A stretch of DNA of 8,982 nucleotides. Source: CAZEUZ01 sp964515805 (GTDB taxonomy: Bacteria > Pseudomonadota > Gammaproteobacteria > Pseudomonadales > Cellvibrionaceae). How positions within the stretch are numbered: position 1 is the stretch's first letter; every line of letters starts with the position of its first letter. Location of the stretch: contig CAZEUZ010000098.1 in assembly GCA_964515805.1 (NCBI GenBank), positions 1 to 8,982 of the forward strand, given 5' to 3'. This document shows, in pieces, positions 1 through 5,838 of the stretch. The notes under the pieces were generated by a model. The model searched no databases. It was not told the origin of the DNA and worked only from the letters and a program-made list of their open reading frames with translations. The translations under genes and the position numbers were made by a program.

Positions 1-785
1 AATAAACGGTACTGACGCAAGAGTTCAAACGTAGCCACTGCATAACCGCCGAGAAACAATTTCAATACTTCATCGAAAAGTCGTGCGTTAGATACGTTGA
101 TCAACAATCGAGACTGTTCAGCAATGGGTACAGCGGTTTCCTTTTCAATAGTAAACCCCAATTTGGCGGCGAAACGGATAGCGCGCAATAAACGTACCGG
201 GTCTTCTCTATAGCGTATTTCAGGTGAACCAATCAAGCGCAGTTGCTGTGATTTGATATCATCGAGACCGCTGGCATAGTCATAGACAGCGCCGCCCTTT
301 AGCGAGTAATAAAGCGCATTGACGGTGAAATCCCGGCGCAAGGCATCACTTTCTATATCTCCATAGACATTGTCACGAAGTAATTGCCCCGATTGCGATT
401 GTAATTGATGTATCGACTGTTGGCGCCGTTGTTCATGCTCACCACGAAATGTAGTAACTTCAATGATTTCGCGACCATAATGGACGTGCACGATACGAAA
501 CCGGCGGCCAACAATACGCGAACGTCGAAACACTCCTCTAACTTGTTCAGGAGTGGCGTCAGTGGCTACATCAAAGTCCTTGGGAATTTTTCCGAGTAAA
601 AGATCGCGTACTCCACCTCCCACCAGATAAGCTTCAAAGCCCTTATCGTTAAGCTGTTGAATCACCTTTATCGCATTGAGACTGATGTTATTTCGAGAGA
701 TTTTATGCCGGCTGGGAGCTATCGTCCGACAACTCTTGTTAAACTTTATCGACACAGATCCCTTTGATGGTTTTTTCTTAGGCAT
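1..785 (-). CDS. pcnB: Poly(A) polymerase I, partial (C-terminal part beyond the left edge)
   Basis: Encodes the N-terminal 261 residues of a class II nucleotidyltransferase that adds 3' poly(A) tails to RNA and promotes decay by exonucleases. Seen: the substrate loop LVGGGVRDLLLG (54-65), the metal-binding pair in KDFDVATDAT (D70, D72), RRDFTVNALYY (150-160, D152 the likely third acidic residue) and REDPVRLLRAIRFAAKLG (193-210). The long match to E. coli PcnB recalled from memory, including HKISRNNISLNAIKV near the start, favours PcnB over tRNA CCA-adding enzyme; the basic N-terminal extension also fits. The start chosen is the ATG at 785-783, the first start after an in-frame TGA six codons upstream. 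No Shine-Dalgarno motif precedes it; E. coli pcnB is also poorly initiated (AUU start), so weak initiation may be general. It is divergent from murI, whereas in E. coli pcnB neighbours dksA/gluQ and folK. The gene continues past base 1. Confidence 0.95.
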   Translation of the reverse strand, partial: MPKKKPSKGSVSIKFNKSCRTIAPSRHKISRNNISLNAIKVIQQLNDKGFEAYLVGGGVRDLLLGKIPKDFDVATDATPEQVRGVFRRSRIVGRRFRIVHVHYGREIIEVTTFRGEHEQRRQQSIHQLQSQSGQLLRDNVYGDIESDALRRDFTVNALYYSLKGGAVYDYASGLDDIKSQQLRLIGSPEIRYREDPVRLLRAIRFAAKLGFTIEKETAVPIAEQSRLLINVSNARLFDEVLKLFLGGYAVATFELLRQYRL

Positions 786-828
786 GCAGTGAAACGTGTA
801 TCAAATGGTAGGGTGTTTTTTGTAAGCT

Positions 829-834
829 ATTATA
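829..834 (-). promoter_or_regulatory. Candidate -10 box for pcnB
   Basis: Read on the minus strand these bases are an exact TATAAT, about 44 bp before the pcnB ATG, giving a predicted leader of roughly 35-40 nt. No good -35 hexamer is visible; the region 17 bp upstream is only T-rich and lies inside the first codons of murI. Position and the exact box support it; the lack of a -35 keeps confidence low. Confidence 0.4.
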
Positions 835-838
835 TACT
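833..838 (+). promoter_or_regulatory. Candidate -10 box for murI, possibly leaderless
   Basis: TATACT (5 of 6 to the sigma70 consensus) ends six bases before the murI ATG, so transcription would start at or next to the start codon. TATTAT at 828-833 is an alternative. Either way the leader would be only a few bases, agreeing with the absence of a Shine-Dalgarno motif. No convincing -35 is seen. It overlaps the opposing pcnB -10 box. Confidence 0.3.
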
Positions 839-844
839 TAGTCG

Positions 845-1663
845 ATGCAGAAAAAGAAACCACCTCATATTTTAGTGTTTGATTCCGGTGTCGGCGGCCT
901 GAGTATTCTGAGTGCAATTCAACGCCAATATTCCCAGTGTAAGTTCAGCTATGCCTGCGACAATGAGGCATTTCCTTACGGGAAAAAATCTGCAACTGAA
1001 TTGATTGATCGAGTTGACCGTGTCCTCCATCACATACAAGGTATTGCTGTAGCCGATATTATTGTGGTTGCCTGCAACAGCGCCAGCACTATTGCCCTGC
1101 CCCGCATTCGCAACCGCTTCCAACAGCCGATCATCGGTGTAGTGCCAGCCATTAAACCCGCTGCTATTATCAGTCAGACTCAAGTAATCGGTTTATTAGC
1201 CACACCGGGAACAGTAAAACGGCAGTACACGAAAAACCTTATCAACGACTTCGCCAAAGACTGTGAAGTGATCAGTGTCGGTTCCAGCGAATTGGTTGAT
1301 CTGGCAGAAGCGAAACTTCGCAATATTGAGCTATGCAACCAAACACTGCAACGCATTGTGGAGCCTTTTAAAAAGAATAACCAGTTGGATACATTAGTAC
1401 TCGCCTGTACCCATTTTCCACTATTATTAGACGAACTAAAAATGGCTCTGCCCAATGTAAATCACTGGATCGACTCAGCTGAGGCCATCGCTCGACGAGT
1501 AGGATATTGGCTCGATCAGGGAAATCTAGCATCAATAGAAGACACTATAAATGTTTTGCCAGAACACAGCAGCTACTTTACGGCGAATGATACCGATCTT
1601 AACGCCCTGCAGCCATTGCTCAGCAAATGGCGGTTGGATAATATTCATATTGTCAATCTTTAG
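845..1663 (+). CDS. murI: Glutamate racemase
   Basis: Cytoplasmic, cofactor-independent racemase converting L- to D-glutamate for peptidoglycan precursors. The 272 residues are a normal family length. Seen: VFDSGVGGLSIL (11-22, with D13 and S14), DNEAFPYG (39-46), VACNSAST (75-82) with the first catalytic Cys77, TPGT (120-123), and ACTHFPLL (187-194) with the second catalytic Cys188 followed by His190. Thus both catalytic thiols of the two-base mechanism are present. The ATG at 845 places the DSGVGG motif at the usual distance from the N-terminus. No ribosome-binding site is visible, and candidate -10 boxes lie only 6-12 bp upstream, so the transcript may be leaderless. The next gene starts 43 bp downstream on the same strand and could be co-transcribed. 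Confidence 0.97.
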   Translation: MQKKKPPHILVFDSGVGGLSILSAIQRQYSQCKFSYACDNEAFPYGKKSATELIDRVDRVLHHIQGIAVADIIVVACNSASTIALPRIRNRFQQPIIGVVPAIKPAAIISQTQVIGLLATPGTVKRQYTKNLINDFAKDCEVISVGSSELVDLAEAKLRNIELCNQTLQRIVEPFKKNNQLDTLVLACTHFPLLLDELKMALPNVNHWIDSAEAIARRVGYWLDQGNLASIEDTINVLPEHSSYFTANDTDLNALQPLLSKWRLDNIHIVNL

Positions 1664-1666
1664 GTT

Positions 1667-1682
1667 GTATAAGGATTTATAC
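1667..1682. repeat. Short inverted repeat GTATAA-GGAT-TTATAC
   Basis: Perfect 6-bp arms around a 4-base centre, four bases after the murI stop. It is AT-rich and has no following T-run, so it is not a convincing terminator. It could be an operator, or its TATAAG (1668-1673) or TATACT (1678-1683) could serve as a weak -10 for the next gene. Confidence 0.3.
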
Positions 1683-1688
1683 TTAAGC

Positions 1689-1695
1689 GGGAGGA
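1689..1695 (+). promoter_or_regulatory. Ribosome-binding site of the exported protein gene
   Basis: GGGAGGA, the strongest Shine-Dalgarno match in the window, ends 11 bases before the ATG at 1707. It decides that start: an in-frame open stretch reaches back into murI to 1551, but the translation there is the out-of-frame shadow of murI. The ATG at 1697 is out of frame and only two bases from the motif. Confidence 0.7.
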
Positions 1696-1706
1696 AATGC
1701 AAATCT

Positions 1707-3050
1707 ATGAAGAAGCTGCTAATGACTGCTATATGCCTGTGTTTCTTTTTAACAGGTGCAGCTGCAGCTGCACAATTTCCGACAGAATGGGCTGTAGTGA
1801 AAAAAGGCGCTTTTGTCATACCCAGTAAAGATCTGCCATGGACAGATCCAGAGGGTCGAGCAGCTGGGAAGCGAATTGGCTATATGCGAGTTGGCACAGT
1901 GGTGCGGGTCGGTGATTGTACCCATGTCAATGGACCTGATATTGACTCGACAGGCGCTTACTGCAATGTACAGAGTGAAATTGGTGTTGAAGGTAAAACA
2001 CTACAAAATAGGCTTTTTCCTCTAGAAAGTGGTAAAACATTTGCCGTAGCCCGCAATGAAATTATCTTGTATGACCGCCGCAATCCATCTAAGAGACGGG
2101 ATAGTTTTTCCCGCAATGCGGGAGTGATGGTACAGGTAATAGGAAACTGGCAGGCTGAAACTCAAAATGGCATGGTAGATGTTATTGCAACCTATAATCT
2201 CAGTCGCGCCGGTGCACTTACCGAGCTCGCTATTAACAAAGAAGACTTGATCAAAAACACCTATGTTATTGAGATGTCGAGTCATCGTGAAAATTCACCG
2301 CGCAAGTTCCAGCGAGAGAGAGCTTCAACTGGCGAATGGATACTCACTGGCAATGAGGTTGCTGTGTGGTCGATAAAACCCGCGTTAAAACTGACGGCGA
2401 ATCGACTCTCGAAACAAGTCCTCGAAGATATTGGCTGGGATGAAGGAACAGCGGAAGAGGCTGAAAAACTGTTATCTAGTGCATTCGATATTACTACATC
2501 AATTCTCGACAGGCTCAGATGTGTGTCCGAAATTGACACTGCGGCATCGGCGGGCTTTGAGTTTCTAGGTAGCGGATTGAAGCTGAGTGGAAAAATACCC
2601 GTGTACTCAAAAGGAAAATTATTTGATTTTGATGTGGATATCATTGAAAGAAATGGCATTGCACAGTACTGGATACTCACTGCCAAAACAGTCAACTGCA
2701 GTCTCGGAGAAACCCTCGTGGATTCAGAACCACACAGCGTCGAAAAAGTGATGGTTCTCAGTATCAAAAACAGGCCACCCGATGGTGCTCCTGCCAGGAT
2801 AACTGTTGAATTTGCAAAGCGTTATGGGTTATCAATACCAGATGCAGTCGATAGCCAAAATATACCGAGGCTATTTATAATAGGTGAATTCAAGGACTAT
2901 ATCGCTGCCAGAAAGTTGATCGCAACAAGAATCGCCAACTCTGCCCTATTGGACCAAATGACACGTCAAGAACGTATATTACTCCAGCACGCAATGATTA
3001 CAAAACTGGGGCAATTCGAGCGCAACGCACTGCTTGAAGATATTGAATAG
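1707..3050 (+). CDS. Exported protein of unknown function with two SH3-like modules (putative)
   Basis: I do not recognise this 447-residue protein. Seen: a classical signal peptide (MKKLL, hydrophobic core to about residue 16, Ala-rich end, probable cleavage near A22/Q23) and no lipobox, so the mature protein should be periplasmic, secreted or outer-membrane associated. Residues 27-105 (WAVVKKGAFVIPS... to GVEGKTLQNRLFPL) and 111-182 (TFAVARNEIILYD... to LTELAINKEDL) share a spacing of beta strands resembling two bacterial SH3-like modules; this is inference. Cysteine pairs C71/C86 and C272/C331 could form disulfides. The region after about 210 is mixed: helical at 234-270, beta-rich at 284-352, helical to the end. 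No catalytic motif is obvious. It may share a transcript with murI (43-bp gap) but has its own strong ribosome-binding site. It ends 9 bp from the convergent tolC stop. Confidence 0.85.
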   Translation: MKKLLMTAICLCFFLTGAAAAAQFPTEWAVVKKGAFVIPSKDLPWTDPEGRAAGKRIGYMRVGTVVRVGDCTHVNGPDIDSTGAYCNVQSEIGVEGKTLQNRLFPLESGKTFAVARNEIILYDRRNPSKRRDSFSRNAGVMVQVIGNWQAETQNGMVDVIATYNLSRAGALTELAINKEDLIKNTYVIEMSSHRENSPRKFQRERASTGEWILTGNEVAVWSIKPALKLTANRLSKQVLEDIGWDEGTAEEAEKLLSSAFDITTSILDRLRCVSEIDTAASAGFEFLGSGLKLSGKIPVYSKGKLFDFDVDIIERNGIAQYWILTAKTVNCSLGETLVDSEPHSVEKVMVLSIKNRPPDGAPARITVEFAKRYGLSIPDAVDSQNIPRLFIIGEFKDYIAARKLIATRIANSALLDQMTRQERILLQHAMITKLGQFERNALLEDIE

Positions 3051-3059
3051 ACACGTGTT

Positions 3060-4403
3060 TCAATACTGTATCAACGCGTGCCGAGAAACCTGATTTTCAC
3101 GATCCAACCAGTGTTCCAAGTCATCTAAATCAGCAGGGACTAATTTTGCTGCCACTTCCTTTAATCGCAGTGAGTTAAGGATGTAATTGTATAGCGAATT
3201 AAAGTAATTTCGTTGTGCTTGAAACAAATTATTCTGTGCATTGACGACATCGACAATATCCCGAGTACCAGTGTCATAACCAGCTTGGATAGCCTCGAGG
3301 GCACTTTGGTTAGAGACAATCGCCTGCTTTCTAGCAACAACCTGACGCACGTCGGTAACCACTGACAAATGTAACGCCCGCGCTGATTGAATAGTACTGC
3401 GTTTCAGTAACAAGTACTCCTCTCTGGCCTGCAACTCATTTTGATAGGCCTGTCGCCGTCTGGCCGACGTGTTACCACCAGTATAAATGGGAATACTCAG
3501 CTCTAGACCAACACTTTGGACATCTGTATCGGCATTAGCTTGAGTGGATGATTCGGTATCGACATTACCGTAACTGAGGTTACCAGAAAGTGTAGGGTAA
3601 TGATCACTGGTTATAGACCTGGTATTGTAAGCAGCAGCCTCCATCACCAATTTACTGGCCATCAATTCATAGTTGCTCTCAAGTGCTAATTCTATCCATT
3701 GTTGACGATCTACAGGGGAAGGTGGACTGACCGGAAAATCTCGCTTTAGGGAAGCAATTGAATCATGGTTTTGACCAGTCAACACGCCTAAGGCATCAAA
3801 TTGAATCCCTAAATTTCCCTCTGCCTCAAAGGTGTTAGCAGCCGCGCTATCGTAGGCTGCTTGTGCTTCTAGGACATCATTAATGGAGATGAGTCCCACT
3901 TCATAGCGCTGCCTAATCTGTTCTAATTGCTGCGCAAAGGCTTTTTCTTCCGCTTGCGAGGTGGTCAATTGATCGAGGGCACTAAGTACATTGACGTAGG
4001 CTTCAGTGACACGAAAAACCAATGACTGTTGCGCAGCGGCATAGCGGATGGCAGCTAATTGACTCTGAATCTTGCCTTGTTTGTAGCTGTACCAATCACT
4101 GGCATTTATAATTGATTGAGTCAATGTGACTTCGTAAGCTGTCTCATCTATATCTTCTACTGAAAGATTATTGGTATCGACAGTACTATCAGTCACCGAA
4201 GCAGTGCCACTAATTTGGGGTAACAATGTAGCACGGTTGATAGCCGCGGACTCTTTATCGGAAAGATAAGCAGCTTTATCCGCCTGCAATTGATGATCAT
4301 TCTCCTCCGCCAATTGATAAATTTCTTTCAGTGTCTCGGATTGGCCTGCACTAGCCACCATCAGTAACCAGTATAGAATGATGTAACGCAGTGAGAGTAT
4401 CAT
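3060..4403 (-). CDS. tolC: TolC family outer membrane channel
   Basis: Trimeric outer membrane and periplasmic channel used by RND/ABC efflux pumps and type I secretion. With the ATG at 4403 it has 447 residues and a signal peptide (residues 1 to about 22, core YIILYWLLMVASAG). Two repeated outer membrane efflux halves follow (about 23-215 and 230-422). Seen: LLPQISG (60-66), TEAYVNVLSALDQL (133-146), RYEVGLISINDVLEAQAAYD (166-185) and, in the second half, HYPTLSGNLSYG (268-279), LSIPIYTGG (302-310) and GYDTGTRDIVDVVNAQ (375-390). The last matches the E. coli aperture segment, giving R381 and D385 with Asn388 where I recall E. coli D374. The Gln-rich C-terminal tail of E. coli TolC is absent. 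The frame is open to a TTG at 4454, but that would put 17 residues before the signal peptide, so 4403 is preferred. Divergent from nudF, as in E. coli. Confidence 0.92.
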   Translation of the reverse strand: MILSLRYIILYWLLMVASAGQSETLKEIYQLAEENDHQLQADKAAYLSDKESAAINRATLLPQISGTASVTDSTVDTNNLSVEDIDETAYEVTLTQSIINASDWYSYKQGKIQSQLAAIRYAAAQQSLVFRVTEAYVNVLSALDQLTTSQAEEKAFAQQLEQIRQRYEVGLISINDVLEAQAAYDSAAANTFEAEGNLGIQFDALGVLTGQNHDSIASLKRDFPVSPPSPVDRQQWIELALESNYELMASKLVMEAAAYNTRSITSDHYPTLSGNLSYGNVDTESSTQANADTDVQSVGLELSIPIYTGGNTSARRRQAYQNELQAREEYLLLKRSTIQSARALHLSVVTDVRQVVARKQAIVSNQSALEAIQAGYDTGTRDIVDVVNAQNNLFQAQRNYFNSLYNYILNSLRLKEVAAKLVPADLDDLEHWLDRENQVSRHALIQY

Positions 4404-4424
4404 AGGGCTTAACTTTACTTTGAT

Positions 4425-4442
4425 ATTAACGTGAGTGTTAAT
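4425..4442. promoter_or_regulatory. Inverted repeat upstream of tolC, possible operator
   Basis: ATTAAC-N6-GTTAAT, perfect 6-bp arms with a 6-base centre, lies 22-39 bp upstream of the tolC ATG and downstream of the TATAAT box. The symmetry is typical of a dimeric repressor site such as TetR or MarR types, often linked to efflux genes, but no regulator gene is in the window. If the TTG at 4454 were the tolC start it would lie inside coding sequence. Confidence 0.3.
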
Positions 4443-4476
4443 GTGTATGGGCAATTAGGCAAATAAGGTACAGCGT

Positions 4477-4482
4477 TATAAT
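4477..4482 (+). promoter_or_regulatory. Candidate -10 box in the tolC/nudF divergent region
   Basis: Exact TATAAT on the plus strand, which would give nudF a leader of about 130 nt. The overlapping minus-strand reading TATTAT (4483-4478) could serve tolC. No good -35 is visible for either direction. The rest of the 215-bp gap (4404-4618) is AT-rich with no further gene seen. Confidence 0.3.
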
Positions 4483-4618
4483 ACAAAAGACGTGCAGTTG
4501 AATGGTTTAATTTTCAGTTCGTATTGTGAGCACAGTGTAACTTTTTATTTTTTCAACGTCGACAATGTGATTTTAAAATTTCTAAAATACAAAAAAGAAA
4601 CAATGAAGACATAAAAGA

Positions 4619-5266
4619 ATGACTAAAAAATCTGAATTTTCTCAACAAGACGTTGACATCTTAATCGATGATACTGTTTACAACGGTTTTTTTACGGTAA
4701 AAAAAATCTGTCTGCGCCACAAATTATTTGCTGGTGGTTGGAGTTCACCAATTGAAAGAGAAGTGTTTATGCGCGGCGCTGCTGTGGCTGCAGTGCTTTA
4801 TGATCCAATCAATGACTTGATTGGATTGATTCAACAATTCCGTGTAGGTGCGTTAGCCGCTCGCTCAAATAAACACAGCCCCTGGCTATTCGAAGTGGTA
4901 GCCGGTATGCATACATCCGGTAAAACCGCTGAGGAAGTCATTACTCAAGAATTAGAGGAAGAAGCAGGAATAAGACCACAACGACTTGAACACATCTGTG
5001 AATATTACAGCAGCCCTGGCGGGACCGATGAAACGGTGAATCTCTTCTGTGCCTTGGCACCATTGGAAAACGCTGGTGGTATATACGGCCTAGAAGATGA
5101 AAACGAGGACATTAAAATGGTGGTCTATCGCGCCGATGAAATGTTTCAGCGACTTTACGATGATATCGGTAATGCTGCAACACTCATTAGTTTACAGTGG
5201 CTGCAAACCAATAGGCGGCGTCTGCAGCATAAATACATTCAACACCAAAACGGCCTAGCAAGATAG
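4619..5266 (+). CDS. nudF: ADP-ribose pyrophosphatase-like Nudix hydrolase, altered Nudix box
   Basis: Predicted cytoplasmic hydrolase of ADP-ribose (and possibly ADP-sugars) to AMP plus ribose phosphate. It has 215 residues, near the E. coli NudF length. Seen: MRGAAVAAVLYD (51-62), LIQQFRVGA (70-78), VVAGM (93-97), the Nudix segment 96-118 and SSPGGTDE (131-138), a family hallmark, followed by ENEDIKMVV (161-169), matching the loop that carries a catalytic glutamate in E. coli NudF. The Nudix box departs from GX5EX7REUXEEXGU: Lys102 replaces the first Glu and Gln110 replaces the Arg, whereas the metal-binding Glu111, Glu114 and Glu115 and Gly117 remain. Activity is therefore likely but not certain. 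The start at 4619 has only a weak AAAAGA ahead of it; the ATG at 4602 runs at once into TAA. yqiB begins 3 bases after the stop, so they form an operon. Between tolC and yqiB is the normal nudF position. Confidence 0.9.
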   Translation: MTKKSEFSQQDVDILIDDTVYNGFFTVKKICLRHKLFAGGWSSPIEREVFMRGAAVAAVLYDPINDLIGLIQQFRVGALAARSNKHSPWLFEVVAGMHTSGKTAEEVITQELEEEAGIRPQRLEHICEYYSSPGGTDETVNLFCALAPLENAGGIYGLEDENEDIKMVVYRADEMFQRLYDDIGNAATLISLQWLQTNRRRLQHKYIQHQNGLAR

Positions 5267-5269
5267 ATA

Positions 5270-5725
5270 ATGAAACCTCGCTACAAAACTGATTTGCCCA
5301 GGCAGCAAGCCAATTGCGAAGCCAACTATCAGCGACTGTTGAGCCTGATGCCCAGCTTGTACGAATGTAAACGCTGGCAGTATCTTGTAGGCAATAAAAA
5401 TAGCAACGATAACCGTTTGATTATAAAAGTAAAAGAGCGAGCCAGATACACGACGACAGTTCACTTACTGGAATGCTGTAAGTACCGTAGTATTTACGAG
5501 AACAATTCGATTAACGTGCGTCTTTACCACGATGCCAATTTAGCTGAAGTAATTAGTTGGCAACACTACAGCCGCTTTCAAGCACGCTACAACTACCCCA
5601 ACCTCCACATGCACCAATGTGATGAAAAAGCACAGTTAAATCATTTTCTCGGTGAGCTGCTGACCCATTGTTTATTGCATGGACGGGTAGCTGAAGCTAT
5701 ATTACCTGTCGCTGTCGGCGGTTAG
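5270..5725 (+). CDS. yqiB: DUF1249 family protein YqiB
   Basis: Cytoplasmic protein of 151 residues; its biochemical role is not established as far as I know. Recognised by match to remembered E. coli YqiB: ARYTTTVHLLE (58-68), INVRLYHDANLAEV (81-94), SRFQARYNYPN (101-111), MHQCDEKAQLNHFL (114-127) and the end CLLHG (134-138). No signal peptide or membrane segment. It starts three bases after the nudF stop without a visible Shine-Dalgarno motif, so translation is probably coupled to nudF. The nudF-yqiB pair is the usual order. What normally follows (cpdA, then yqiA) is missing: only a yqiA-like relic lies before parE. A run of five T follows the stop at 5727-5731 with only a poor stem ahead of it. 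Confidence 0.9.
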   Translation: MKPRYKTDLPRQQANCEANYQRLLSLMPSLYECKRWQYLVGNKNSNDNRLIIKVKERARYTTTVHLLECCKYRSIYENNSINVRLYHDANLAEVISWQHYSRFQARYNYPNLHMHQCDEKAQLNHFLGELLTHCLLHGRVAEAILPVAVGG

Positions 5726-5736
5726 CTTTTTATCCT

Positions 5737-5829
5737 TTGGCTAGATTGATTTACATTCACGGTTTTGAACATTTTGAGCAGTACATCCCAAGTGTCGTAA
5801 GATTTTTTGAACAACCTGGATTTTACTAA
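5737..5829 (+). pseudogene. yqiA: Relic of yqiA (alpha/beta hydrolase esterase), internally deleted
   Basis: A 30-codon open stretch (TTG at 5737 or 5746 to TAA at 5827) reads LARLIYIHGF and then EHFEQYIPSVVRFFEQPGFY. The first part resembles the YqiA N-terminus (E. coli LLYLHGF, from memory). HGFEHFEQYIPSVVRFF aligns without gaps to the YqiA C-terminus (E. coli HAFTGFEDYFNPIVDFL), which includes the catalytic His region. The two ends meet at a shared His-Gly-Phe, as expected from an in-frame deletion between two CACGGTTT-like copies, removing roughly 160 codons including the nucleophile Ser. It sits in the exact syntenic slot, between yqiB and parE, in a different frame from yqiB. It has no good start or ribosome-binding site. 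It ends 9 bp before parE, so a residual role in coupling is possible. The alternative is chance similarity in a short AT-rich gap; the double match plus position makes that less likely. Confidence 0.6.
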
Positions 5830-5838
5830 CGATATTTT

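Noticed and set aside
405..599. Plus-strand open frame inside pcnB
   Set aside because: Antisense to the clearly coding pcnB frame, with no motif and no ribosome-binding site.
1551..1706. N-terminal extension of the exported protein into murI
   Set aside because: The frame is open, but it overlaps murI out of frame, lacks a ribosome-binding site, and would bury a perfect signal peptide that starts right after a strong GGGAGGA at 1689.
2282..2767. 161-codon minus-strand open frame inside the exported protein gene
   Set aside because: Low-complexity Ser-rich translation antisense to a gene with signal peptide and ribosome-binding site; no upstream signals. Looks like a shadow frame.
4523..4542. 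CRP-like site TGTGA-GCACAG-TGTAA in the tolC/nudF gap
   Set aside because: Only the left half matches; the right half shares two of five bases with TCACA, so it is not supported.
5695..5731. Possible terminator after yqiB (AGCTA/TAGCT arms before a run of five T)
   Set aside because: The stem is short, AT-rich and has a 23-base loop; the alternative stem is 4 bp with a wobble pair.
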